Made by a program: the position numbers and the translations under genes. Below are positions 55,640 to 64,000 of a DNA stretch of 64,000 bases, piece by piece. The stretch is from Methanohalophilus mahii DSM 5219 (GTDB taxonomy: Archaea; Halobacteriota; Methanosarcinia; Methanosarcinales; Methanosarcinaceae): the NCBI RefSeq assembly GCF_000025865.1, contig NC_014002.1, forward strand, positions 1,364,001-1,428,000, written 5' to 3'. The notes beneath the pieces were generated by a model that had not been told where the DNA came from, did not search any database, and saw only the letters and a list, made by a program, of their open reading frames with translations. How positions within the stretch are numbered: the stretch's first letter is position 1; the number at the start of each line of letters is the position of its first letter.

Positions 55640-56662
55640 ATGGAAAGTATTAGTTCTGAAAGAAATGGAAGAAGAGCAGTTGCCCTACTCATTATAATTT
55701 TACTTGCAATTGCAATCGGTTATGCGTTATATCCATATATAGGAGCTTTTTTTGCAGCTGTGATAATTTATGTTATAACAAATCCAGTCCACTCATATAT
55801 TACAAAAAAATTAAAGCTTGATATGAGAATAACGTCTATTATGATTATCTTTCTGTCTTTAGTAACTATAATAATTCCTTTATACTATATAATAATCCTT
55901 TTATTAGAACAAGCAAAACAGCTGATGAATATTGCACGTTTGAATTGGGATATTTTAGAAGAAAATATCCAGATAATAGACGAAATCGCCCCTGCCCTGA
56001 ATATCGAACTAAAAATGGCTGAACTTGTACATATAATAGAAGAATTTATCACCGGATTTATATTTGGAACTATTCAGAATCTGGGGAATCAGCTTATAGG
56101 CCTGGCAATAATGGTATTTCTGTTGTATTATCTACTTAGTACAGATAATAAGAAACTTGAAGAGATGGCCTTGAATATATTACCTTTCAGCACTGAAAAT
56201 AAACTACATCTGCTCAATGAAATGCGGAACATAACTTATTCAACAATACTTGGAATTTTGTTTATAGCTCTTTTCCAGGGAGGAGTACTGACAATTACCT
56301 TTCTGTTACTTGGTATTGAAGGTGCACTGTTGTGGGGATTTATCACATTGATACTTTCAATAATACCCTTCATAGGCCCACCCCTTGTATGGGGACCTGC
56401 AACCGTTTATAAAATAATTGAAGGAGATTTTATTGCTGGCACGATAATTTTTGTGGCTGGGATGTTCATAAGCAATTTTGACTATGTACTAAGACCTTAT
56501 ATACAAGAGAAATTTGCCGCAATCCACCCATTAATCTCTTTACTGGGACTTTTTATAGGAATATATCTATTCGGGGCTATAGGACTTGTAGTTGGACCTG
56601 TACTTCTGTCCTGCTTTATACTGATGTTGAAAATGTTTAATCAGGAATATATCAAAGAATAA
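55640..56662 (+). CDS. AI-2E family (UPF0118) membrane transporter
   Basis: A 340-aa polytopic membrane protein with seven or eight segments and the family motifs LILSIIPFIGPPLVWGPATV (in the last third) and PYIQEKFAAIHPLISLLGLF. The family has been linked to AI-2 export and Na+/H+ antiport in bacteria; the archaeal function is unknown. The preceding 123 bp are very AT-rich. Its 3' end overlaps the convergent PHP gene by 11 bp. Confidence 0.85.
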   Translation: MESISSERNGRRAVALLIIILLAIAIGYALYPYIGAFFAAVIIYVITNPVHSYITKKLKLDMRITSIMIIFLSLVTIIIPLYYIIILLLEQAKQLMNIARLNWDILEENIQIIDEIAPALNIELKMAELVHIIEEFITGFIFGTIQNLGNQLIGLAIMVFLLYYLLSTDNKKLEEMALNILPFSTENKLHLLNEMRNITYSTILGILFIALFQGGVLTITFLLLGIEGALLWGFITLILSIIPFIGPPLVWGPATVYKIIEGDFIAGTIIFVAGMFISNFDYVLRPYIQEKFAAIHPLISLLGLFIGIYLFGAIGLVVGPVLLSCFILMLKMFNQEYIKE

Positions 56663-57317
56663 AACCATATTTTTTTTTCCTGATACCCCTGAGCATCTGT
56701 CCTACAACATATTTTGGAGGCGTCAGTTTACCGCCGGGCTTTACACGACCTGTTTTTATCGCAGAGAGGACTGAATCCACAGATCCATCCGTAACATCGA
56801 TGTCAGTATAGGACCTGCCAACCATACGAGGTTCATGGGCATCACTGCCTCCTACTTGCGGCAATCCTAGTTTATCGGCAACTATCTTTGCCCTCGTATT
56901 GGCATAAGGAGTCAAGCAACGGGAATTGAAAACTTCAACCGCATCCACATCCAGACCTTCCAGATACCCGATCCCATGAGAGGTTTTTTTGTAAGGATGA
57001 GGAATAATTACAAGACCGCCCAGGTCATGCGCATATTTGATGGTGGAAAGGACACTCATTGCCGCAGGCACACTTTCCGATGCACCCAGCACAAGCACAT
57101 GGCCTTCAGCAGAACTTACTTCCTGGCCAGGGATTACCAGAATGTCCGAAGCAATTTCTGATGCCCGCCTGGCACAGGCAAAACCACCTTCAACACTGTC
57201 ATGATCACATATAGCAACCCCATCAATACCGTTTTTTTTAGCCCATTCCAGGATGGAATCAAATTGAGAATTACTATCATCTGAAAAACAGGAGTGCACA
57301 TGTAGATCGATCAACAT
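56652..57317 (-). CDS. PHP-domain phosphoesterase-like protein
   Basis: A 221-aa protein starting MLIDLHVHSCFSDDSN, the first PHP metal-binding motif (HxH). It continues with VAICDHDSVEGG (motif with D and H), VIPGQEVSSAEGHVL (Glu) and VGGSDAHEP (final DxH). All expected ligands are present, so it is likely an active metal-dependent phosphoesterase (PHP_HisPPase/RNase-AM-like). The ATG at 57315-57317 is preferred to an upstream TTG. It follows hflX by 25 nt and is probably co-transcribed. Confidence 0.88.
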   Translation of the reverse strand: MLIDLHVHSCFSDDSNSQFDSILEWAKKNGIDGVAICDHDSVEGGFACARRASEIASDILVIPGQEVSSAEGHVLVLGASESVPAAMSVLSTIKYAHDLGGLVIIPHPYKKTSHGIGYLEGLDVDAVEVFNSRCLTPYANTRAKIVADKLGLPQVGGSDAHEPRMVGRSYTDIDVTDGSVDSVLSAIKTGRVKPGGKLTPPKYVVGQMLRGIRKKKYGFIL

Positions 57318-57342
57318 ATAATAAAGGCTATGCAATCTGAAT

Positions 57343-58629
57343 TTATAAATCTTTGGAGGTGGATTCAGCTGTATTACCTGAACTCAATCTTTTTTCGAGG
57401 GATCTAGCTTTGCGATAGACCTCATTCCTGGCCTCCACATCCATAACAATATTATTACCATAATTAACACTGTGCACGATTCCCTCTTCAAAAAGCCAGG
57501 ATACAGCAGACATGCTCTCACCTGACATAGGTAACTCCAGGGTAAACCGTTTCCATTCAGGCAGATGGGAATAAATAACATCCTTGAGTTCATCCAGCCC
57601 TTCAACGGTCTTTGCAGAGACCACCACCGGATTGGGAGCCAGGTAGGCAATCGATTTGAGCCGGGAGCTGAGTTCTTCGGGGGAAAGCCTGTCGGCCTTG
57701 TTGATAGCGGTGATTATTGTGGCTTTTTCGAGCTGTTCCCAGAATATTTCATGGGATACGGCGAGTTTTTTCCTAATGACATCTACCGGCTCACTAATAT
57801 CCACTACAAGCAGTATAATATCCGCCCTGAATACATCTTCCAGGGTTGAGCGGAATGCATCCACCAGAAAGTGAGGGAGATCTTCTATAAATCCCACAGT
57901 GTCTGTGAGCAGGGTCCAACGACCGTTAATGCCCAGATATCTTGTTGTAGGAGATAGGGTGGTAAAAAGCATATTTTCCACCTCCACATTCTCGTCAACC
58001 AGGGCGCGGAATAATGTGCTTTTTCCCGCATTCGTATAACCCGCAAGGCACAACAGGGAAAAACCTTCACCATGCCGGTAACCACGCAGGTTTTCACTAT
58101 CCCTTTGAACTGTGCTGAGTTCTTTTTTAATACGGCTTATACGTTTCTTGATATCCTGCTCATAGGAGTCCTCATAGCCACCCAACCCCATGAAACCGGG
58201 CCGCTCTTCCATTTTTAGCAGGGATACGATTTTCCTGGCTCTGGGAAGCTCATATTCCAGCCGGGCAAGTTCAACCTGCATACGGGAACGCCTGGTGGTG
58301 GCCCGGGTTGCAAAAATTTCCAGGATCAATTGAAACTTATCTATTACCTCGCATTTACACATCTCGGACAGATTATATACCTGGGTTACCGAAAGTGGAT
58401 TGTAGCATATTATTTTTGCAGGTTTTTGTGACAGGGCCAGCTCTGCAAGCTCTTCTGCCTTACCTTTACCTATCTGGTATTGCCTGTCAGGATAACGGGT
58501 CTGGATCACTTCCTGAACTACATTATAATTTCCAGCCCAGGCAAGTTCCCTTAATTCAGCGAGTTTGCGTTGGTTTTCCGACTCACTGCAACGGGGGATT
58601 CTCCTCTGTACAATAATTACATCTTTCAT
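57343..58629 (-). CDS. hflX: GTPase HflX
   Basis: A ribosome-associated GTPase that in bacteria splits stalled ribosomes after stress. The 428-aa product has the HflX N-terminal domain (~1-180, with the conserved GKGKAEELAEL region), a coiled linker with GLGGYEDSYEQD, then the G domain: G1 GYTNAGKST, G3 DTVGFIEDLP, G4 NKAD. The C-terminal extension is short. Confidence 0.95.
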   Translation of the reverse strand: MKDVIIVQRRIPRCSESENQRKLAELRELAWAGNYNVVQEVIQTRYPDRQYQIGKGKAEELAELALSQKPAKIICYNPLSVTQVYNLSEMCKCEVIDKFQLILEIFATRATTRRSRMQVELARLEYELPRARKIVSLLKMEERPGFMGLGGYEDSYEQDIKKRISRIKKELSTVQRDSENLRGYRHGEGFSLLCLAGYTNAGKSTLFRALVDENVEVENMLFTTLSPTTRYLGINGRWTLLTDTVGFIEDLPHFLVDAFRSTLEDVFRADIILLVVDISEPVDVIRKKLAVSHEIFWEQLEKATIITAINKADRLSPEELSSRLKSIAYLAPNPVVVSAKTVEGLDELKDVIYSHLPEWKRFTLELPMSGESMSAVSWLFEEGIVHSVNYGNNIVMDVEARNEVYRKARSLEKRLSSGNTAESTSKDL

Positions 58630-58660
58630 ATGGTTTAACTCTGGATTATGAAAATATAGT

Positions 58661-59068
58661 TTATAGATTATCCTTGATTAGTTCCCATGACTGGGGATCA
58701 AGAAGTAAATTGCGACTGCTGAGGGATATATGGTGAGCGATTTCGATACCCATCCTTTCACTCAGGGATTCGGGATATTTGAAAGATGCGGTAAACATAC
58801 TGTTTGAAAGCCACTCAGGCTGGTTGAAAAAATCCCCTTCCTCTGCCACTATGGTAACCCCCTCCATTCCTTCAACTGTTCTTTCAATCATCTGCACAAC
58901 ATCCACAACCTCAGGAGGGTTGTCACTCACAAACGGTTTGATATTTACACCATGTATCTGTTTCACATGCCCGCCTGACACCGAAAGGGATACAGCGGCA
59001 CATACCATCAGGTATCTGGAATTATGCCGATGGCGACCTGATATATCTACAGCAATTATCCTTTCCAT
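58661..59068 (-). CDS. DUF2209 family protein
   Basis: A 135-aa archaeal protein beginning MERIIAVDISGRHRHNSRYL, with an RNase H-like first strand (AVDISG) and a conserved AEEGDFFNQP segment. This is the pattern of DUF2209, seen in methanogens and of unknown function. An in-frame extension of 53 codons upstream is rejected as poorly matching and unusually basic. GGGAA lies upstream of the ATG at 59066-59068. The 287 bp between it and the next gene are AT-rich with nothing else recognised. Confidence 0.82.
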   Translation of the reverse strand: MERIIAVDISGRHRHNSRYLMVCAAVSLSVSGGHVKQIHGVNIKPFVSDNPPEVVDVVQMIERTVEGMEGVTIVAEEGDFFNQPEWLSNSMFTASFKYPESLSERMGIEIAHHISLSSRNLLLDPQSWELIKDNL

Positions 59069-59355
59069 TTTAAAATTCCCGATTATCTGAAGTATTCTGC
59101 CCTTAGTAAGGGTTTTAGCAATAAAATATTTGTCTTTTTTAACGTGCAGACCTTTAAGAATATATTTTAGATGGGTCTTAAATGATTTCATGTGTTTGAA
59201 AGAAAATGTACCATTTTTTATATGCAAAAATATATGAAAATCCGTAATCTAATTCCGTTTTACCTACATCAAAAATTAGAAAGAAAAGCTGATATTTACG
59301 AAAAACTCAATCAGCTTTGTACCAACATGAACGATGTTGACAAATATGGGGACAT

Positions 59356-60408
59356 TTAGTTTTTATCGCGTATCACTTCATATTCCTCATATCCAATCCT
59401 TATCCCATGTACATAGTAATCAAACTGCACATCGCTCTTGCCATTCATCAGCTCTTCAACCACAATTTTTTGGTTACTTTTGTGTGCCACATACAAACCA
59501 TTGCAATTTCCCAGAGGTGTTACCTGAACGGTCAATCCCTCATCGCTGGCCACAAGTCCAAAGTGTTCAGGGAGCTGGATAGATGCTGAACCGTCTTCAA
59601 GTTGTGCCGTTCCTCTTGTGTAGACCCCAGCTTCATCCCCTTCCAGAGATGTATAGACGATCTCCTTTGATTCGTTTTGGGGATGATCCATCACGAAGGA
59701 CTTCGAGCCCCTCGCAGAGATACCGCCCCTCGAAGAGATTGAACTCGCAGCGATACGTCCATTAGTGAAAACATCTCCGTTCCCACGTACTTTGAAATTT
59801 ATGTCGTCATAATCGCGGCCTGCTCCAAGAGCGTCTCCCATGTAGCCTGGGTTTAAGAATAAGCCACCACAAGCTTCACGAGAAGCTACAGGTAGTCCAG
59901 GAGTTTTGCCCACAACCCCATGGTAGTCCTGGCTGTAAGCAAAAACCCCTTCACTTTTATCGCCATAGGTTCTTGTAAAAAAACCCTCACTGTGACGCCC
60001 ATGGGTCACTGCTTGAAAGCCTTCACTGTTATAGCCATGGGTTGTTGCATAGAAACCTTCACTACTGCTTCCATAGGTTTCTGCCTCAAACCCTTCACTC
60101 TGATTTCCAGCGGTATTTGCAAAGAAACCCTCACTGTGACGCCCACCGGTTACTGCTTGAAAGCCTTCACTGTTATAGCCATGGGTTATCGCAAAAAAAC
60201 CTTCACCACTGCGTCCATAGGTTGTTGCTCTAAAACCTTCACTATTATAGCCTTCGGTTGTTGACTGAAAACCTTCACTGTTATTTCCAGTGGTTATTGC
60301 GTTAAACGCATCAGTGTTATCTTCCTCAGTACTTTCTTCAATTTGTGCATTAACAGCCTGAATTGCACACAGAAACAAAAAACAAAATAAAATCAGCTTC
60401 CATTTCAT
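59356..60408 (-). CDS. Secreted protein with eleven 12-residue repeats
   Basis: A 350-aa exported protein. It has a signal peptide (residues 1-21, LILFCFLFLCAIQAVNA), then residues ~32-163 made of eleven 12-residue units with consensus SEGFxAxTxGxx, a period typical of stacked beta-helix or adhesin-head structures. Residues ~195-350 form a C-terminal region with KSFVMDHPQNESKEIVYTSL and beta-rich segments, resembling the ends of bacterial and phage fibre-like proteins. There is no membrane anchor or S-layer motif. The ATG at 60406-60408 follows GGGGGT. A surface or extracellular role is likely; the partner is unknown. Confidence 0.72.
   Translation of the reverse strand: MKWKLILFCFLFLCAIQAVNAQIEESTEEDNTDAFNAITTGNNSEGFQSTTEGYNSEGFRATTYGRSGEGFFAITHGYNSEGFQAVTGGRHSEGFFANTAGNQSEGFEAETYGSSSEGFYATTHGYNSEGFQAVTHGRHSEGFFTRTYGDKSEGVFAYSQDYHGVVGKTPGLPVASREACGGLFLNPGYMGDALGAGRDYDDINFKVRGNGDVFTNGRIAASSISSRGGISARGSKSFVMDHPQNESKEIVYTSLEGDEAGVYTRGTAQLEDGSASIQLPEHFGLVASDEGLTVQVTPLGNCNGLYVAHKSNQKIVVEELMNGKSDVQFDYYVHGIRIGYEEYEVIRDKN
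59920..60315 (-). repeat. 36-bp coding tandem repeats
   Basis: Eleven degenerate 36-bp units encode the 12-residue repeats. A higher-order period of four units (about 144 bp) is visible: THGYNSEGFQAVTxGRHSEG occurs twice, 48 residues apart, so part of the array arose by block duplication. Confidence 0.8.
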
Positions 60409-60891
60409 ACCTATACCCCCGATTCTTTTAAATTTGACATCCCATAAGTACTTTCCTTTTTTCACCCAACCTAAAAGTTCCTGACTGTACCATACATAAA
60501 AAATGGAAAAGAGACCATATTTTTCATGTAAGCGATACCCTGGAAATAGGAAGGGAAAAGATCGTGCTTGTTTTCAGTAATATGCAGTCTTGTCAGCATG
60601 TTTTTGAATAATCGTGCTTGCAAAAAGTGCTATTATTTTATCCCGTCCAGAAAAAGGGATATTTATAGGTGTTTCAGTCACCTGAAAGACATTGTATTGA
60701 CCTCATTTCACTAAAAATCTGGACTTCTATACTAACTCTCTATAAGAACTCTTGTTGAATTGAAACTGGGATAAAATAAAAAATGTGCATGAAAACCTGA
60801 GGAAAAGCCATTTTGCCTTGCTGTCCACCATCCATTGATGAGTCTGATGGCGGAATTACTCATATTGGTAATTATTAAACAAAAAGACAGT
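60409..60891. other. Intergenic region upstream of the repeat-protein gene
   Basis: About 480 bp without a gene. I see a 10-bp direct repeat ATCGTGCTTG (near 60563 and 60611), a small hairpin AGGTG-N7-CACCT (60667-60683) and AT-rich stretches that could hold the promoter of the repeat-protein gene. Nothing else is supported. Confidence 0.4.
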
Positions 60892-60907
60892 TGACCCGGA
60901 AGGGTCA
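60878..60907 (-). terminator. Terminator of hcp
   Basis: On the minus strand TGACCC-TTCC-GGGTCA (60892-60907) is a perfect 6-bp stem with a 4-nt loop, followed by ACTGTCTTTTTGTTT. It lies 20 nt after the hcp stop codon. Confidence 0.75.
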
Positions 60908-60926
60908 TGTCTCCATTTTTAAGACT

Positions 60927-62546
60927 TTACTTTAAGAGTCTCCCCATGTCCTCTTCTACAGTGGTATTTTGTGTTATGTTGAACTTCTCCACCAGCACAT
61001 TCAACACATTCGGGGAAACAAATGCCGGTAGTCTCGGTCCAAGGGTGATATCCTTTATCCCAAGTCTCAGGAGGGCAAGCAATACAAGGACTGCCTTCTG
61101 TTCATACCATGCGATATTATACGAGATCGGTGCGTCGTTGACATCTTCAAATCCAAGCCTGGCCATGAGTCCCTGTGCAATGATTACCAGTGAAAATGAA
61201 TCGTTGCATTGGCCCGCATCCAGTACTCTGGGAATTCCGTCAATGTCGCCCAGGTTAAGTTTATTATAGCGATATTTTGCACATCCGGCGGTAAGTATAA
61301 CAGTGTCTTCGGGCAGTGCCTCTGCAAAATCTGTGTAGTACTGCCTGTCCTTGTGACGTCCGTCACACCCTGCCATGACAATGAACTTCTTTATTTTGCC
61401 TGCCTTGACAGCATCAACAATCTTGTCTGCATTGGACAATACGGAATTATAGGCAAAACCGCCTGATATGGTACCTTTTTCCAGTTGTACCGGAGGTTCA
61501 CATGTCTTTGCCTGCTCGACTATGGCCGAGAAGTCTTTCTTACCATCTTTAGCCACGATGTGTGTGGCACCGTCATAACCTACAGAGCCTGTAGTGTATA
61601 ATCTGTCAATATAGGTCTTCTTTGGAGGAACTATACAGTTGCTTGTCAGTAATATTGGTCCGTTGAAACTCTCGAATTCTTTCTTCTGTTGCCACCATGA
61701 TCCACCATAGTTGCCCACCAGATGTTCGTACTTCTTGAATTCGGGATAAGAATTGGCAGGCAGCATTTCTCCGTGGGTATATATGTCAACACCAGTGCCT
61801 TCAGTCTGATCCAATAATTGTTTCAGGTCATTCAGATCATGTCCACTGATGAGAATTGCAGGATTGCTTCTGGTTCCAATATTGACCTGGGTTGATTCCG
61901 GATGCCCGAATGTAGTGGTATTTGCCATATCAAGTGCTGCCATCACATCAAAACCTTTTTCCCCACACCTCAGGACCAGGGCGATGAGTTCCTTTTCAGT
62001 TAGGCTGTCATCCGTGGTCGCCACAAGGCCTTCTTCTATAAATGAATTAACTTTTTTATTGGTATTTCCAAGCATCATAGCATGATGTGCATATGCTGCA
62101 ATTCCTTTGATACCAAAGATTAACAGTTCTCTTAATGACCGGATATCTTCGTCCTCTGTCGCAAGTATGCCGGTATTCCTGTCCCTGAGATTTTGCGGGT
62201 TCACAGTTGCTATATCGGGCAGATCATTCTCGTCAAGTGCATTGTTATCCAGAAGTTTCTGCTTGATCTCATTCTGAAGTTCAAATCCCCTATCAATACG
62301 TTCCTGAATACCGGTTGCTCTGAAATCGGTATTCGTTATGGTTGAGAACAATGCATCGAACATAAAATCATCAGTGCTCGCCTCAGAAATGCCTGCCTTT
62401 CTTGCTTTCTGGTTGTAGTATGAAATGCTTTTAAGCACATAGATGAGATCGTCCTGAAGATCTGCAACTTCCCCCTTCTTCCCGCACATACCATTCTTAG
62501 TGCAACCTTCCCCGTTCATTGTTTCTTCACATTGATAGCAGAACAT
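60927..62546 (-). CDS. hcp: Hybrid cluster protein (hydroxylamine/NO reductase)
   Basis: Reduces hydroxylamine in vitro and acts in NO detoxification. The 539-aa product has the N-terminal cluster cysteines C3, C6, C15 and C21 (C-x2-C-x8-C-x5-C), the arrangement of the anaerobe class with a [4Fe-4S] cluster, and hybrid-cluster ligands in [31 protein letters not shown] and [10 protein letters not shown] with DAGQCND. It is full length. It stands alone, with its own terminator and a 292-bp upstream region in which I recognise nothing definite. Confidence 0.95.
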   Translation of the reverse strand: MFCYQCEETMNGEGCTKNGMCGKKGEVADLQDDLIYVLKSISYYNQKARKAGISEASTDDFMFDALFSTITNTDFRATGIQERIDRGFELQNEIKQKLLDNNALDENDLPDIATVNPQNLRDRNTGILATEDEDIRSLRELLIFGIKGIAAYAHHAMMLGNTNKKVNSFIEEGLVATTDDSLTEKELIALVLRCGEKGFDVMAALDMANTTTFGHPESTQVNIGTRSNPAILISGHDLNDLKQLLDQTEGTGVDIYTHGEMLPANSYPEFKKYEHLVGNYGGSWWQQKKEFESFNGPILLTSNCIVPPKKTYIDRLYTTGSVGYDGATHIVAKDGKKDFSAIVEQAKTCEPPVQLEKGTISGGFAYNSVLSNADKIVDAVKAGKIKKFIVMAGCDGRHKDRQYYTDFAEALPEDTVILTAGCAKYRYNKLNLGDIDGIPRVLDAGQCNDSFSLVIIAQGLMARLGFEDVNDAPISYNIAWYEQKAVLVLLALLRLGIKDITLGPRLPAFVSPNVLNVLVEKFNITQNTTVEEDMGRLLK

Positions 62547-62838
62547 TTTGTCACCTTTATTTTTAGTTACGATTGTATATATGCAACCATTTAGCCGTCT
62601 GAGATTGTAGTCGCCACCTTATAAGTCAACACTGACATATCTGAGATAGGACTATTTATAGAGATAGTTTCCACTTCGATACTCAAAAACAAATAATGCT
62701 AAACCTCACTCCTCGATAGGTGAATAAATTTCAAAGCAGTTTTTGTATCGTACCACCATATCCCCAACTGCTTTTAATATCAACTTTATTCATCATTACC
62801 ATAGAAGATTCAGATGAGGATTCCTCAGTCCTAATATA

Positions 62839-63078
62839 TTACAGGTTATTTGCATTGAGTTTTGTGGCCGATGTGTAGGCGTCATACATTGAATATAACC
62901 AGAACAGAGGATAAAGGACAATTCCAATAAGTATGTACATCATCAGGACCAGGCATATTCCGATAACTATGAATAAAACACCTTTTTGTTGCTGGCCAAT
63001 ATAGATTTGCCCCAGTCCAGGGAATATGAATGATAAAATAATAGCAATAAGCGGGCTTTTCTGTTGATTCTGCTCCAT
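62839..63078 (-). CDS. TM2-domain-like small membrane protein
   Basis: A 79-aa protein with two membrane helices joined by a short loop. The first is PLIAIILSFIFPGLGQIYIG, containing the P-G-x-GQ-x-Y-x-G pattern of TM2 proteins; the second is VLFIVIGICLVLMMYILIGI. The ATG at 63076-63078 follows GGGGAG. The function is unknown; such proteins are common in archaea. Confidence 0.8.
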   Translation of the reverse strand: MEQNQQKSPLIAIILSFIFPGLGQIYIGQQQKGVLFIVIGICLVLMMYILIGIVLYPLFWLYSMYDAYTSATKLNANNL

Positions 63079-63280
63079 GAAAACTCCCCTGTGCATAAAT
63101 TTTTACAATTATTGTGATTTACGATCGATTTTCAACAATATTCATCTCCTGAAAGGAAATAATCCACAAGTTGTGATATTTCACTTATTGCCAATTGACC
63201 CCCCAGATAATCATCTATTGAAGCTGATATTTCTTCAATATCTATCAAGTAATTTTTGTTTTCATCATAAATATCATATG

Positions 63281-63721
63281 TCACAACAGGATACCTGCAG
63301 CCTTCCAGGCATTGATACCTCCTTCCATGTTGTACACATCGATGTAACCAGCACCTATCAACGTGCTGCTTGCACTGGCGCTGCGCGTTCCACTTTTACA
63401 GTATACCAGTACTGTTTCTTTATTCGGCACTTCATCAAGTCGGGAAGGCAGCAGGGTGACACCTATCAGATTTGCATACTTGATATGGCCTTCATCAAAT
63501 TCACTTTGTGTCCTTACATCCAGCAGAAAAAGATCTTCAGTATCAAGCATCTGTTTTGCCTGATTTACACCTACATCCGTATATCCGTTTACACTAATAT
63601 CAAATGCAGCTACATTGCTCTGTGTTTGGCGATCTACAGAAGCAGAACCTGCTGTAATTGCTCCCAGTAGAACTAAAATGACCAGGAAAATTACTGTTTT
63701 ATTATACCCTACATATTTTAT
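63281..63721 (-). CDS. Exported rhodanese-domain protein (start uncertain)
   Basis: The C-terminal ~90 residues are a single rhodanese domain, with LLDVRTQSEFDEGHI and the active-site loop CKSGTRS, for sulfur transfer or sensing. Upstream in the same frame is a signal-peptide-like segment (KTVIFLVILVLLGAITAGSA), so the protein is exported. That frame has no ATG, GTG or TTG between the TGA at 63722-63724 and Met at 63548-63550. A TTG with a GGGGGT ribosome-binding site sits just upstream in another frame. Either a one-base frameshift disrupted the N-terminus, or an unusual start (ATA 63719-63721) is used. Confidence 0.65.
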   Translation of the reverse strand: MKYVGYNKTVIFLVILVLLGAITAGSASVDRQTQSNVAAFDISVNGYTDVGVNQAKQMLDTEDLFLLDVRTQSEFDEGHIKYANLIGVTLLPSRLDEVPNKETVLVYCKSGTRSASASSTLIGAGYIDVYNMEGGINAWKAAGILL

Positions 63722-63939
63722 TCAAATACCCCCATTTAAATCGTATGCATTGGCTTTATTCTTTCAAAAATTGTTATGGAATACTCTATCCAAATAGTTT
63801 ATATCATTTTTGAACCCTGGGTTAGGAACACTAATCCTGACCATTGGCAGGTTCTTGATATTTTATCAAATACCAGATGAAAATAAGGACAACTATTTAA
63901 TCATAAAAAATCCAGTTTTATGAGGAGAAAAGCGATATT

Positions 63940-64000
63940 ATGGTAATAAATACTCGATACGATGTAATCATTATCGGAGCCGGGCCTGCCGGGATGTTTG
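63940..64000 (+). CDS. FAD/NAD(P)-dependent oxidoreductase (partial, 3' end outside window)
   Basis: The first 20 codons of a flavoprotein: MVINTRYDVIIIGAGPAGMF, with the GxGxxG dinucleotide-binding motif directly at the N-terminus. GAGGAG lies upstream of the ATG. The fragment is too short to name the family; COG2509-like dehydrogenases and geranylgeranyl-reductase-type flavoproteins both start this way. Confidence 0.7.
   Translation, partial: MVINTRYDVIIIGAGPAGMF

Noticed and set aside
59920-60315. Regular 36-bp repeats resembling a CRISPR array
   Set aside because: There are no spacers; the units are directly contiguous, stay in one reading frame and encode a 12-residue protein repeat after a signal peptide. 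No cas genes are nearby.

Overview
The window is chromosomal DNA of a methylotrophic methanogen in Methanosarcinales/Methanosarcinaceae; the gene sequences suggest a halophilic or marine genus such as Methanohalophilus or a relative (inference). Evidence is the archaeal ribosomal-protein operon with an embedded RNase P subunit, a complete coenzyme F430 (cfb) operon, sn-glycerol-1-phosphate dehydrogenase, GatD, an archaellin/pilin-type type IV pilin, a pyrophosphate-energised ion pump, and a homologue of monomethylamine methyltransferase. I read the stop codon of about 60 genes here and none is TAG. This fits a genome that decodes UAG as pyrrolysine (Pyl).

Layout. 1-6481 (minus strand): rps4e(partial)-rpl24-rpl14-rps17-rnp1-rpl29-rps3-rpl22-rps19-rpl2-rpl23-rpl4-rpl3, transcribed from the rpl3 end and preceded by a leader of about 300 nt. 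6.9-17.3 kb: mostly minus-strand housekeeping and regulatory genes (SAM methyltransferase, response regulator, Hsp20, FilR1-type regulator, degenerate HD protein, CbiZ, PyrF, acetyl-CoA synthetase, radical SAM protein, DUF5320/DUF134 pair). 17.6-31.4 kb: membrane pyrophosphatase, TudS-like protein, NcsA, TctA-like permease, CooC, CDF transporter, AroC, DapL, an exported acetolactate decarboxylase and a ZnuABC-type metal importer. 31.5-34.6 kb: a multi-PAS/GAF histidine kinase interrupted by a single in-frame amber codon. 34.8-37.5 kb: argH-gatD.

37.5-44 kb is the accessory part. It holds a decayed LamG fragment, a BCCT-type betaine/choline/carnitine transporter divergent from an MtmB-family methyltransferase with Val in place of Pyl, a polyprenol-kinase-like protein, and a pilin operon whose start codon has been cut off from its ribosome-binding site by an ISH1-type IS5 element with an 8-bp target duplication. 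44-48.4 kb: PurP, SpoIIM-like and DUF63 membrane proteins, EgsA, UPF0179 protein. 48.5-55.5 kb: DUF2150 protein, then cfbA-cfbE-cfbD-cfbC-cfbB (all enzymes from sirohydrochlorin to F430) and the tRNA splicing endonuclease. 55.6-64 kb: AI-2E-family permease, PHP protein, HflX, DUF2209, a secreted 12-residue-repeat protein, hybrid cluster protein, TM2-like protein, a rhodanese with a damaged or non-standard start, and the first codons of a flavoprotein.

The most unusual items are the non-Pyl MtmB homologue beside a quaternary-amine transporter, the amber-containing sensor kinase, and the IS insertion placed exactly between the Shine-Dalgarno sequence and ATG of the pilin operon.
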